Assembly (NCBI RefSeq): GCF_039523795.1
Contig: NZ_BAAAFZ010000006.1
Coordinates: 103,163 to 167,162, forward strand
Direction: 5' to 3'
Origin: Craurococcus roseus
Lineage (GTDB): Bacteria; Pseudomonadota; Alphaproteobacteria; Acetobacterales; Acetobacteraceae
Length of the DNA stretch: 64,000 nucleotides
Shown here in pieces: positions 50,283-59,028 of this stretch. Positions within the stretch are counted from its first letter, which is position 1. Each line of letters opens with the position of its first letter. A model generated the notes under the pieces. That model was not told where the DNA came from. It was given only the letters and a program-made list of their open reading frames with translations, and ran no database searches. A program made the translations under genes and the position numbers.

Positions 50283-52154
50283 GTGCGGAAAGCCGGAGCG
50301 ATGAAGCTGTTCGGCGCGCTGGCGGCGTTGGCCGCGGCGTCTTGCGCCAAGCCCCAGACCCAACCCCGGGCCCCCATGAGCCAGGGCTGGACCGGGGAAC
50401 AGCAAGCCGATTGGTACGAGGCGACCCAGGGCTCCCGCCTGATACCCTACGCTTGGCTCGCCGCGCTGGAGCAACCAGGCAACGAGCGGCCCTTCCTCGA
50501 CGACGAGCACATGGCGGGGTTCCGCTACCTGCCCCGCACCACCCGGGGCGGCCTGCGCCTCCCGGTCGGCTTCGCGCTCGACGGCCAGAACGACGAGCGC
50601 CTTTCGCGCACGCGGCTCCGCTGGAAGGCGGGGCAAGGGCCCGAGGAGCGCTGGGTCGGGATGAACTGCTCGGCCTGCCACACGGCCGAGATCACCCACG
50701 CGGGCCAAACGATCCGCGTCGACGGCGGCCCGACCCTGGCCGACTTCCAGGGCTTCATCGAGGCGCTCAACCTTTCCCTGTCGCAGACCGCGAGCGACCC
50801 GGCGAGGTGGGACCGCTTCGCCGCCGCCGTGCTGAAGGGCGACGACACGCCGCGCAACCGGACCATGCTCCGGCGTTCCTTCGCGCGGCTGCGGTTGTGG
50901 CAAGCGGACCAGTTGCGGATGAACCGGACGCCGCTGCGCTACGGCTACGGCCGCCTCGACGCCTTCGGGCACATCTACAACAAGGTGGCGCTGCTGGCGT
51001 CGCGGAAGGGCGCCACGCCGAACCCGGCCGACGCCCCGGTCAGCTACCCGTTCCTGTGGAACATCCACCAGCTCGACCACGTCCAATACAACGCCGTCGT
51101 CGCCAACGCGCCCTTCGACTCGTTCCTCAGCGGCGCGACCTTCGACATCGGCGCGCTGGGCCGCAACACGGGGGAGGTGATCGGCGTCTTCGCCGACGTC
51201 GTCATCCCGCGGAAGAAGCCCCCGCTGCTGACGGGCTTCGTGTCGAGCGTCGATGTCGAAAGCCTCGTGGGGCTGGAGCAGCAGTTGATGCGGCTGGAGC
51301 CGCCGAAGTGGCCGGGCGCCTTCCCCGCCATCGACGAGCGGCTCGCGGCCGAGGGCGAGGCGTTGTTCAAGGCGAACTGCGCCTCCTGCCACCTGCCCCT
51401 GTCGGACCTGACCACACGCGTGCCGGACCGGATCGCCTTCTTCAACGACGCGAGCCAGCCTCCCCCGAAACCGGGCGAGCCGGCGCAGCGGAACAGCCCG
51501 CCCCTCACCGACCCTTGGATGGCGTGCAACGCCTACGCCTACCAGTCGGCGAGCGGGCGGTTGCGGGGCTACCGGGCAGAGTACTTCTCCGGCGACGCGT
51601 TGCCGCAGACCGCGAACCTGTCCGCGATGCTGTCCACCACGGTCGGCGGCGCCCTCGCGGGGGCCAAGAAGGACGTCATCGCGGCCGCGGCCTCCACCTT
51701 CGCCTTCGGCGACCGGAAGCCGCGCGTCTTCGTCTTGCCGGAGGCGGAATTCGCGCCCTTCGGCGTCGCGCCCCGCATCGATCCGAGGCAGGCGCGGCTG
51801 AACCGCTGCATGACGGAGAAGAGCGAGATACTGGGCTACAAGGCACGGCCCCTCACCGGCGTCTGGGCGACGGGGCCGTACCTGCACAACGGCTCGGTGC
51901 CCAACCTGTACCAGTTGCTCCTGCCGCCGGAGCGGCGCGTCGCGGCCTTCCGCGTCGGCACGCGGGAATTCGAACCCAAGCACGTCGGCTACTCGACCGA
52001 CGAAGCCGCGCCCGGGAACACGCAGGTCTTCTCGACCGTGGACGCGCAGGGGCGGCCGATCCCCGGCAACTCCAACGCGGGGCACGACTACGGCAATGGG
52101 CGGCTGACCGAGGCCCAGCGTCTGGCCCTGGTCGAGTACATGAAAAAGCTCTGA
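50283..52154 (+). CDS. RoxA-like dihaem cytochrome c lipoprotein
   Basis: A 623-residue exported protein with two haem-c motifs, CSACH (129-133) and CASCH (366-370), and the conserved PYLHNGSVPNLYQLLLPPERR near the C-terminus, as in the MauG/RoxA peroxidase-related family. RoxA cleaves polyisoprene rubber with oxygen; others in the family act on unknown substrates. A lipobox (AAASC, Cys21) suggests membrane anchoring, unlike secreted RoxA. The GTG at 50283 follows an excellent GGAGGAGGG site. ATG at 50301 is an alternative but has a poorly spaced site. Confidence 0.78.
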   Translation: MRKAGAMKLFGALAALAAASCAKPQTQPRAPMSQGWTGEQQADWYEATQGSRLIPYAWLAALEQPGNERPFLDDEHMAGFRYLPRTTRGGLRLPVGFALDGQNDERLSRTRLRWKAGQGPEERWVGMNCSACHTAEITHAGQTIRVDGGPTLADFQGFIEALNLSLSQTASDPARWDRFAAAVLKGDDTPRNRTMLRRSFARLRLWQADQLRMNRTPLRYGYGRLDAFGHIYNKVALLASRKGATPNPADAPVSYPFLWNIHQLDHVQYNAVVANAPFDSFLSGATFDIGALGRNTGEVIGVFADVVIPRKKPPLLTGFVSSVDVESLVGLEQQLMRLEPPKWPGAFPAIDERLAAEGEALFKANCASCHLPLSDLTTRVPDRIAFFNDASQPPPKPGEPAQRNSPPLTDPWMACNAYAYQSASGRLRGYRAEYFSGDALPQTANLSAMLSTTVGGALAGAKKDVIAAAASTFAFGDRKPRVFVLPEAEFAPFGVAPRIDPRQARLNRCMTEKSEILGYKARPLTGVWATGPYLHNGSVPNLYQLLLPPERRVAAFRVGTREFEPKHVGYSTDEAAPGNTQVFSTVDAQGRPIPGNSNAGHDYGNGRLTEAQRLALVEYMKKL

Positions 52155-52231
52155 CGCGGCGCCGGGCGCACCCGCATTGACCCTCGCGCGGCGGGGCGAG
52201 ACCATGCGCCGCGCAGCACGACGGGGTGGGC

Positions 52232-53635
52232 ATGACCGAACTCTGGCGCCTTTCCGCCACCGAACTCGCCGCCCGCGTGCGGGCGCGCGACGTGTCCGCC
52301 GCCGAGGCGGCGCGGGACGCGCTCGCCCGGCTGGACGCGGCGAACCCGGCCATCAACGCCGTGGTCGCCCACAGCGCGGAACAGACGATGGCGGAAGCGG
52401 CGGCGGTGGACGCGGCGTTGGCGCTGGGCGAGGACCCGGGGCCGATGGCGGGCGTGCCCGTCACCATCAAGGTGAACGTGGACCAGAAGGGCTGGGCCAC
52501 CACCAACGGCCTCCGCATCCAGCGCGGCCTGGTCGCCGAGCACGACAACCCCGTCGTCTCCAACCTGCGCCGCGCCGGCGCCGTGGTGCTCGGCCGCACC
52601 AACACGCCGGCCTTCTCCTTGCGCTGGTTCACCCGCAACAGCCTGCACGGCCACACGCGCAACCCGCGCGACCCCTCCCTCACGCCCGGCGGCTCCTCCG
52701 GCGGCGCTGCGGCGGCGGTGGCGGCGGGCATCGGCGCGGTGGCGCACGGCACGGACATAGCCGGCTCCATCCGCTACCCCGCCTACGCCTGCGGCGTGCA
52801 CGGGCTGCGCCCCACGCCCGGCCGCGTCGCCGCCTTCAACGCCTCGGGGCCGGAGCGCGCGATCGGCGCCCAGTTGACGGCGGTGTCGGGCCCCATCGCG
52901 CGGACGGTCGCCGATCTCCGCTTGGCGCTGGCGGCGATGGCACGGCCGGACCCGCGCGACCCGTGGTGGGTGCCAGCGCCGTTGGAAGGCCCGCCCGCGC
53001 CGAAGCGCGCCGCGCTCTGCGCCTCGCCGGACGGCATGGCGGTGCAGGCGCCCGTCGCGGCGGCGCTGCGCGACGCGGCGCGGCGCCTGGAGGCCGCCGG
53101 CTGGATCGTCGAGGAGGCGCCGAACCCGCCGCCGCTGGCCGAGCCGGCGCGGCTGCAACTGATGCTCTGGCTGGCCGAGATGCGGCGCGGCGTGGGCGCC
53201 GCCGTCGCGCGCGAGGCCGACCCGGACGCGACCGCGGTGTACGGCTGCATGGAGCGCCTCTGCCCGGAGCCGGACTTCCACGCCTTCCAGGACGGCTTGC
53301 AGCGCCGCGCCGGCCTGGTTCGGGAATGGCTGCTGTTCCTGGAGCGCTTCCCGATCGCGCTGATGCCGGTTTCGGGCGAACCCCCGTTCCGCGACAACAG
53401 CGATGTCGAAAGCTTCGCGGCGTTCGAGCGCATCATGGCCGCGCAACTGCCGCAGGTGGGCCTGCCGCTGCTCGGCCTGCCGGGGCTCGCGGTGGCGACC
53501 GGCCTCGAAGGCGCGGTGCCGCTGGGCGTGCAACTCGTCGCGGGGCGCTACCGGGAGGATCTGCTGCTGGCGGCCGGCGAGGCGATCGAGGCGGGAGGCG
53601 TGCCGCCGGCGCCGATCGATCCGGAACCGGTGTGA
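52232..53635 (+). CDS. Amidase-signature hydrolase
   Basis: A 467-residue amidase. The Ser-cisSer-Lys triad is complete: Lys80 in VTIKVN, the cis-Ser in GGSSGG (155/156) and Ser179 in GTDIAGS. It hydrolyses a carboxamide to acid and ammonia; the substrate is unknown and the family includes GatA and many xenobiotic amidases. GatA is unlikely, since GatB/GatC are absent. A start at GTG 52226 is two codons upstream. Confidence 0.88.
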   Translation: MTELWRLSATELAARVRARDVSAAEAARDALARLDAANPAINAVVAHSAEQTMAEAAAVDAALALGEDPGPMAGVPVTIKVNVDQKGWATTNGLRIQRGLVAEHDNPVVSNLRRAGAVVLGRTNTPAFSLRWFTRNSLHGHTRNPRDPSLTPGGSSGGAAAAVAAGIGAVAHGTDIAGSIRYPAYACGVHGLRPTPGRVAAFNASGPERAIGAQLTAVSGPIARTVADLRLALAAMARPDPRDPWWVPAPLEGPPAPKRAALCASPDGMAVQAPVAAALRDAARRLEAAGWIVEEAPNPPPLAEPARLQLMLWLAEMRRGVGAAVAREADPDATAVYGCMERLCPEPDFHAFQDGLQRRAGLVREWLLFLERFPIALMPVSGEPPFRDNSDVESFAAFERIMAAQLPQVGLPLLGLPGLAVATGLEGAVPLGVQLVAGRYREDLLLAAGEAIEAGGVPPAPIDPEPV

Positions 53636-53717
53636 TGGTGGCGCTACGGGAGCGGATTGATCCCGCCGCTCCGGCCGGTCCAGTGTGCGGTCCCCACAAC
53701 AGGCAGGGAATCCCGCA

Positions 53718-54065
53718 TTGGCGCACCCACCGCTCCCCACGCTGCTCGCCTTCGCCACGCTGCTGTCCGCCTGCGTCGTCCAGACCGGGCGGCCGGCTTG
53801 CGGGCCGCGCCGCTTGGACGTTGCGAACCTGGCCGCCCGGCCGGTGGAGCAGCTTTACTACGGCGCGCCGGGCGCTTGGGGGGAGGACCTGCTGCTCGGC
53901 GTCGAGTTGGCGCAAGGGGCGGCTCGTCCGGTGGTGGTGCCCGGCGTCCCCGGCCTCACGCTCCGCATCGTCTGGGCGGACGGCCGCGCCATAGAGTTGA
54001 GCGGCCTCGATCCCTGCCGCAACGCTCGGGTTGTGATCGCGGAGAGCAGCATCCGCGCCGATTGA
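53718..54065 (+). CDS. Putative small lipoprotein
   Basis: A 115-residue protein with a lipobox LLSAC in LPTLLAFATLLSACVVQ. The mature part has VEQLYYGAPGAWGEDLLLG, a small beta-sandwich-like pattern seen in some Acetobacteraceae secreted proteins. A TTG at 53718 behind AGGGAA is the best start; a GTG at 53685 also fits. No function recognised. Confidence 0.5.
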   Translation: MAHPPLPTLLAFATLLSACVVQTGRPACGPRRLDVANLAARPVEQLYYGAPGAWGEDLLLGVELAQGAARPVVVPGVPGLTLRIVWADGRAIELSGLDPCRNARVVIAESSIRAD

Positions 54066-54105
54066 ATTGCGTTGCCGCACGCGACATCCTGGTTGAAGGA
54101 ATCGC

Positions 54106-54915
54106 ATGGCACCGTTCTGCTTCCTGCACTTCACCGACCCGCACGTGCCGCCGCCGGGCGGGACCGTTTCGGGCGGCGATCCGGCGCAGGGCTTGGCCGC
54201 CGCCCTTGCCGACGCGGCGCGGCGCCACGGGCCCGGCGGCGCGTCGCCCGCCGCTTTCGCGGTGTTCACCGGCGACCTGGTGCGCGACGGCGAGCCGGCG
54301 GCCTACGCCCGGCTGCGCGGGATGCTGGGCGGCCTGCCCTGGCCGGTGCACCTGCTGCTCGGCAACCACGACGACCGCGACGCCTTCAGCGACGCCTTCC
54401 CCGCGGAGCCGCTGGACGACGCCGGCTTCGTGCAGAAGGCCCTCCAGACGCCGGCCGGGTTGTGCCTGATGCTTGACACGCTGGCGCCAGGGCGGCTGGA
54501 GGGGGAGCTCTGCGCCCGGCGCCTCGCGTGGCTGGCGGCGCGCCTCGCGGAGTCGGCCGGGCCGGTGCTGCTGTTCCTGCACCACCCGCCGCTGCCGGTC
54601 GGCATCCCGTTCATGGACCAGATCGCGCTGCGCGACGCGGACGCGCTGTGGGCGACGCTGGAGCCGCACCGGGCGCGCGTGCGGCACATCTTCCACGGCC
54701 ACCTGCACCGGCCGATCGCCGGCTCCTGGCGCGGCATGCCGATCTCGTCGCTGCGGGGCACCGCCTTCGCCGTCGCGCTGGACCAGCAGCCCGGCGAAGC
54801 CGTGGTCAGCCGCACGGAAGCGCCGTGCTACGCGCTGGCGCGCGTGCTGGACGGCGACGTGGTGGTCCACACGGTCGAACTGCCGGGCGCCAACCCGCCG
54901 GCGGCGGCGCCCTGA
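54106..54915 (+). CDS. Metallophosphoesterase, CpdA-like
   Basis: A 269-residue calcineurin-like phosphoesterase. Metal ligands: Asp11 and His13 (FTDPH), FTGDLVRD, GNHDDRD, HHPPL and GHLHRP. The same arrangement is found in CpdA (cAMP phosphodiesterase) and related bacterial enzymes. It could degrade a cyclic nucleotide. The cyclase-like protein at 12-15 kb makes that attractive but unproven. No leader peptide is present, so it is cytosolic. Confidence 0.85.
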   Translation: MAPFCFLHFTDPHVPPPGGTVSGGDPAQGLAAALADAARRHGPGGASPAAFAVFTGDLVRDGEPAAYARLRGMLGGLPWPVHLLLGNHDDRDAFSDAFPAEPLDDAGFVQKALQTPAGLCLMLDTLAPGRLEGELCARRLAWLAARLAESAGPVLLFLHHPPLPVGIPFMDQIALRDADALWATLEPHRARVRHIFHGHLHRPIAGSWRGMPISSLRGTAFAVALDQQPGEAVVSRTEAPCYALARVLDGDVVVHTVELPGANPPAAAP

Positions 54916-54982
54916 ACTTCCCCCGCGCGGGCGCCCGCGCCATGCTGCGCCGGAACGCCGCGACCGCACACCCGGAGGAAGC

Positions 54983-55987
54983 ATGCCACGATTGACGCGC
55001 CGGTCGGCGCTGCTCCTGTCAGCCGCGCCCGCCCTGGCCGGCGGCGGCCGCGCCGCCCGCGCGCAGGCGCCCGCGCAGTGGCGGCCGGCGTCGCAGGTGC
55101 GGATCGTCGTGCCCGCCGCGCCCGGCGGCACCACCGACATCATGGGGCGCCTCTGCGCGCAGCACCTGCAAGCGCGGTGGGGCGTGCCGGTGGCGGTGGA
55201 GAACCGTTCGGGCGCGGGCGGCACCATCGGCACGCTGGACGTGGTGCGCGCCGCGCCGAACGGGCTCACCCTGCTTTCGGGCAACATCGGGCCGCAGGCC
55301 ATCGCCTACTCCCTGTTCCGCAACCTGCCGTACCGGGAGGACCAGATAGCGCCGGTGTCGGGCCAGATCCGCGGGCCGAACGTGCTGGTGGTGAACGCCG
55401 CCGCGCCGGCGCGGACCATGGGGGAGTTCGTCGCCTGGCTGCGGCGGGAGCCCGGGCGCGTCACCTACGCCTCCACGGGCGTCGGGCAGTCCACGCACCT
55501 GTCGCCGGTGTGGATGCTGCAACTGCTGGACGCCAAGGCCATCCACGTGCCGTTCCGCGGCTCCGCGCCGGCGCAGACGGAACTGCTGTCGAACAACGTC
55601 GGCTTCCTGGTGGACAACCTGACGGGCGTGATCGAGCACATCCGCGGCGGGCGCCTGCGGGCGTTGGCGGTGACGAGCGCCGAGCGCAACCCGCAGTTGC
55701 CCGACGTGCCGACGATGCGGGAGAGCGTGCCGGAATTGGCGTCCTACGAGGTGAACACCTGGTTCGGCCTGTTCGCGCCCGCCGGCACGCCGGCGCCGAC
55801 GATCCGCGCCATCAACGCCGAGATGGCCGCCTGGATGGACCTGCCCGACACCGAACGGCGGTTCTCCGAACTCGGCGGCGCCGCGCTGCGCGGGTCGCCG
55901 GAGGAGTTCGGCGCCTTCGTCAAGGCCGAGACCGCCAAGTGGCGCGAGGTGATCCGCAAGGAGGGCTTGCAGCTCGACGTGGGCTGA
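54983..55987 (+). CDS. Bug/TctC-family solute-binding protein (6 of 6)
   Basis: A 334-residue Bug protein. The leader MPRLTRRSALLLSAAPALAGGGRAARAQ carries LTRRSALLL, a Tat-like motif. Family segments are IVVPAAPGGTTDI, AVENRSGAGGTIG, YASTGVGQSTHL and HVPFRGSAPAQ. It follows the phosphoesterase on the same strand; a strong GGAGGAA precedes the ATG. The EamA exporter gene begins 9 bases after its stop. Confidence 0.9.
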   Translation: MPRLTRRSALLLSAAPALAGGGRAARAQAPAQWRPASQVRIVVPAAPGGTTDIMGRLCAQHLQARWGVPVAVENRSGAGGTIGTLDVVRAAPNGLTLLSGNIGPQAIAYSLFRNLPYREDQIAPVSGQIRGPNVLVVNAAAPARTMGEFVAWLRREPGRVTYASTGVGQSTHLSPVWMLQLLDAKAIHVPFRGSAPAQTELLSNNVGFLVDNLTGVIEHIRGGRLRALAVTSAERNPQLPDVPTMRESVPELASYEVNTWFGLFAPAGTPAPTIRAINAEMAAWMDLPDTERRFSELGGAALRGSPEEFGAFVKAETAKWREVIRKEGLQLDVG

Positions 55988-55996
55988 CCGCGGGGC

Positions 55997-56911
55997 ATGG
56001 TCCTTTCGCCCCTGTGGCTGCCCGTCACCCTCGCCGCGGCGCTGTTCCAGTGCTGGCGCACCGCCTTGCAGCAGCGGTTGCGCGGGCAGCTCTCGGTGAA
56101 CGGCGCGGCGGTGGTGCGCTACCTGTACGGCGTGCCGGTCGGCGCGGCGCTGCTGACCCTCTACCTGCTGGCCTTCGGCGGCGGCTTGCCGGCGCCGAAC
56201 GCGGCCTTCCTGATGTTCTGCGCCGCCGGCGGCCTGGCGCAGATCCTCGGCACAAACCTGCTCATCATGGCTTTCGGGCACCGCGGCTTCGCGGTGGGGA
56301 CGGCCTACGCCAAGACGGAAGCGGTGCAGGGGGCGGTGCTGGCGCTGGCCTTGCTCGGGGAGCGCATCTCGCCGCTCGCGTGGTTCGGCATCGCGGTGGG
56401 CGTGGCCGGGGTGCTGTGGCTGTCGCTCGCCGGGCGCGACCTGTCGCCGCGCGAGCTGCTGCGCGCCACGGCGCAACCGGCGGCGCTCTGCGGCTTGGCG
56501 GCGGGGACCGGCTTCGCGTTCTCGGCGGTGCTGATCAAGGCGGCGAACACCTCCTTGCCCGGCGACGACCCCATCCTGCGCGCGCTGGTGGCGCTGGTGG
56601 TCATCAACACCATGCAGACCGTGATGCAGGGCGGCTGGCTGCTGGCGCGGGAACCGGGGCAGGCGCGCGCCGTGTTCGCCTCCTGGCGCAGCTCGGCGCA
56701 GGTGGGGGCGCTCTCGGCCTGCGGCTCGGCGTGCTGGTTCACCGGCTTCGCCCTGGCGCCCGTGGCGCTGGTGCGCGCGGTGGGGCAGGTGGAGATCCTG
56801 TTCACCCTGCTGTTCAGCCGCTTCTACCTCGGCGAAAGCCCGACCCGCAGCGAGATCGGCGGCGCGCTGGTGCTGGTGCTCGGCGTGGTGCTGGTGCTGG
56901 TCGGGCGCTGA
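55997..56911 (+). CDS. EamA/DMT-superfamily transporter
   Basis: A 304-residue drug/metabolite transporter. About ten membrane helices, with the pairs of EamA repeats in residues about 10-140 and 155-300. QILGTNLLIMAFGHRGFAVGTAYAKTEAVQ is the family-typical core. Substrates in the family range from amino acids to metabolites. It is likely cotranscribed with the Bug gene upstream. Confidence 0.85.
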   Translation: MVLSPLWLPVTLAAALFQCWRTALQQRLRGQLSVNGAAVVRYLYGVPVGAALLTLYLLAFGGGLPAPNAAFLMFCAAGGLAQILGTNLLIMAFGHRGFAVGTAYAKTEAVQGAVLALALLGERISPLAWFGIAVGVAGVLWLSLAGRDLSPRELLRATAQPAALCGLAAGTGFAFSAVLIKAANTSLPGDDPILRALVALVVINTMQTVMQGGWLLAREPGQARAVFASWRSSAQVGALSACGSACWFTGFALAPVALVRAVGQVEILFTLLFSRFYLGESPTRSEIGGALVLVLGVVLVLVGR

Positions 56912-56926
56912 GCCCGGCCGTCGTCG

Positions 56927-57943
56927 TCAACCGGCGAACATCGCCCGGATGGCGGCCGGGTCCAGGTCCTCGATGCGGGCCGGCGACCAGGACGGCGTGT
57001 TGTCCTTGTCCACCAGCAGGGCGCGCACGCCTTCGCGGAAATCCGGGTGGCGGCCGACCACCGTGCGCGTGAGGGCGAGCTCCATCTCCAGGCACTCGTC
57101 CAAGGTCGCGTCCGCGCCGCGCCGCAGCAGTTCGAGCGAGACGGCGAGGCTGGTGGGCGACATGCGGCTGAGGGTCGCCGCCTGCTCCGCGGCCCACTCC
57201 GTCCCTTCCGCTTCCAAGGCGCGCAGGATGTCGGGCACCGAGCGGCCGGCGAAGCAACGGCCGATCGCGTCGCGGTGGGCGTCGAAGCTGGCAGGGGGAA
57301 GCTCCTCCGCGAAGCGCTCCACCACCGAGGCGTCGCCGTCCATGAGCGCGGCCTTGAGGTCCGGCAGGCGCTCGCGCCGGACGAAGCGGTCGGCCAGCCC
57401 GGCGTGGACGGCGTCGGCGCCCTTGAGGCGCGCGCCGGTGAGGGCGAGCCACGTGCCCAACTCGCCGGGCAGGCGGGGCAGGACAAAGGAGGTGCCGACG
57501 TCGGGGAACAGCGCGATGGCCGTTTCGGGCATCGCCAGCAAAGCGTTTTCGGTGGCGACCCGCGGGCCGTTGTGGACGGAGACGCCGATGCCGCCGCCCA
57601 TGCAAACGCCGTCGATGAAGGAGACCCAAGGCTTGGGGAACCGCGCGATCCCGCGGTTCATGGCGTACTCCTCAACGAAGAACGCCTCGATGGAGGCGGC
57701 GTCGCCGGCGATGGCGAAGTCGCGGATGCCGCGCACGTCGCCGCCGGCGCAGAACGCCTTGCCGCCGGCGCCTTCCAGCAGCACCAGCTTGACCCCGGCG
57801 TCGTCCCGCCACGCGTCGATCGCCGCCTGGATGCCGCGGATCATGCCGATGTCGAGCGCGTTCAGCGCGCGCGGCCGGTTCATCAGCACCGTGCCGATCG
57901 CGCCTTCGCGGCGCATCACAACGGTGTCTCCGGCGTCGGACAT
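56927..57943 (-). CDS. 3-Hydroxyisobutyryl-CoA hydrolase / enoyl-CoA hydratase-family
   Basis: A 338-residue crotonase-fold enzyme. KAFCAGGDVRGI holds the oxyanion loop, and MGGGIGVSVHNGPRVATENALLAMPETAIALFPDVG (two adjoining conserved blocks) includes the catalytic Glu and Asp of HIBCH. It hydrolyses 3-hydroxyisobutyryl-CoA in valine catabolism, releasing the acid that a dehydrogenase of the type at 18.4 kb can oxidise. A GGGGAGGGG site precedes the ATG. Confidence 0.9.
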   Translation of the reverse strand: MSDAGDTVVMRREGAIGTVLMNRPRALNALDIGMIRGIQAAIDAWRDDAGVKLVLLEGAGGKAFCAGGDVRGIRDFAIAGDAASIEAFFVEEYAMNRGIARFPKPWVSFIDGVCMGGGIGVSVHNGPRVATENALLAMPETAIALFPDVGTSFVLPRLPGELGTWLALTGARLKGADAVHAGLADRFVRRERLPDLKAALMDGDASVVERFAEELPPASFDAHRDAIGRCFAGRSVPDILRALEAEGTEWAAEQAATLSRMSPTSLAVSLELLRRGADATLDECLEMELALTRTVVGRHPDFREGVRALLVDKDNTPSWSPARIEDLDPAAIRAMFAG

Positions 57944-57991
57944 CGGCGGCCCCCTCCCCCGGGCTGCGCGCCGGGCGCGGGACCTTTACCG

Positions 57992-58441
57992 TCAGCGGCG
58001 GCGCGCGATCAACCCGACCAGGAGCGCAGTGGCGGCGGTGCCGAACAGGCCCTTCTTGATGGACCTGCTGCGCAGCATCGGCAGGATGACCGCCGCGCGC
58101 GCCGTCTGGTCGCCGACCTGCCGGAGCGCGTTGTCGCGCACGCGCTCTGCCTCCACTGCCACGGGGTCGAGGCCGCCGCGGGCCGCCAGGAAACCGAACA
58201 GCCCCGCCAGCACGAGGTCCACGGCGGCCACGACGAGGGCGGCGCCCACCGGACCGAGACTCGTCTCCGTGAGCCACGCCATGGCCGCGAGGTGCAGCAT
58301 AACCAGCATCATGAGGCCGAAAACGGCGGCGCCCGCGCCGAGGCCCGCCTGGATGGCGTAGCCCCGGCCCGTCCGCTTCCACCGGAGCATTTCCGCCTGT
58401 GCGGCGAGTTGCAGAAGGCGAAACAGCCGCATTCGGCTCAT
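57992..58441 (-). CDS. YqjE-like membrane protein (phage-holin superfamily III)
   Basis: A 149-residue protein with two hydrophobic helices near residues 28-55 and 63-90, and a third near the C-terminus. The pattern matches YqjE-type membrane proteins found beside YqjD/ElaB. It lies 108 bases downstream of the DUF883 gene on the same strand. The name holin reflects shape only; it is not part of a phage here. Confidence 0.6.
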   Translation of the reverse strand: MSRMRLFRLLQLAAQAEMLRWKRTGRGYAIQAGLGAGAAVFGLMMLVMLHLAAMAWLTETSLGPVGAALVVAAVDLVLAGLFGFLAARGGLDPVAVEAERVRDNALRQVGDQTARAAVILPMLRSRSIKKGLFGTAATALLVGLIARRR

Positions 58442-58549
58442 CCCTCATCCCCGCCGCCTCGGCCCCGATGGGCGGCGGCAGGCGGGTCAAACGCTACAGA
58501 ATGGTACGGAACGTTGGGCGGGGCGCGGACGCCCCACCCAGGCGAGCGC

Positions 58550-58906
58550 TTAGCGGCCCCGCGGGTAGACGTAGGTGTTGCCGCCCATCAGCCTGCCGAC
58601 GAGGTAGCCGGCGGCGACGGCGATGCCGACGGCGAGCAGGGGCCGCTCGCGCACCGTTTCGGCGAAGCTCTCGGCCTGGTCCTCGATGGTCTCGCGGGCA
58701 CGGTTGGCGTAATCCGACACTTGGTCGGCGGCGCCGGCGAGGGCGGGCGTCACCCGCTCCTGCATCAAGCGCTCCACTTGGCCGCGCAGGCGGGCGAGTT
58801 CCTCCTGCGCGTCGTCCGCGACGCGGCTGGTCGAAGCCGCGGCCTGGTCGGCGACCCGGCGGGCGTCGGTGGAAAAGTCGTTGGCTGCGCTGCTGCTGCT
58901 GCTCAT
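58550..58906 (-). CDS. DUF883 (YqjD/ElaB-like) ribosome-associated membrane protein
   Basis: A 118-residue protein with a helical N-terminal region, then RPLLAVGIAVAAGYLVGRLMGG, the glycine-zipper C-terminal membrane anchor of the YqjD/ElaB family. Relatives bind ribosomes at the membrane during stationary phase. The ATG at 58906 follows AAGGAG. Confidence 0.82.
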   Translation of the reverse strand: MSSSSSAANDFSTDARRVADQAAASTSRVADDAQEELARLRGQVERLMQERVTPALAGAADQVSDYANRARETIEDQAESFAETVRERPLLAVGIAVAAGYLVGRLMGGNTYVYPRGR

Positions 58907-59028
58907 GGGATTGCTCCTTGCCCGATACGATCCGGTCTTCGGCGGTGGAACGCGGTCCGCTGATAGCGGTTCCCCCTGCGCCGGAACACCCCATGTCCTG
59001 GGGCTGGCATCCAGGGAGACCACGACGC

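Noticed and set aside
52232..53635. GatA subunit of the glutamyl-tRNA amidotransferase
   Set aside because: No GatB/GatC neighbours and the substrate regions differ from GatA.
57992..58441. Functional phage holin
   Set aside because: Its place beside a YqjD-like gene and absence of lysis genes favour a YqjE-type membrane protein.
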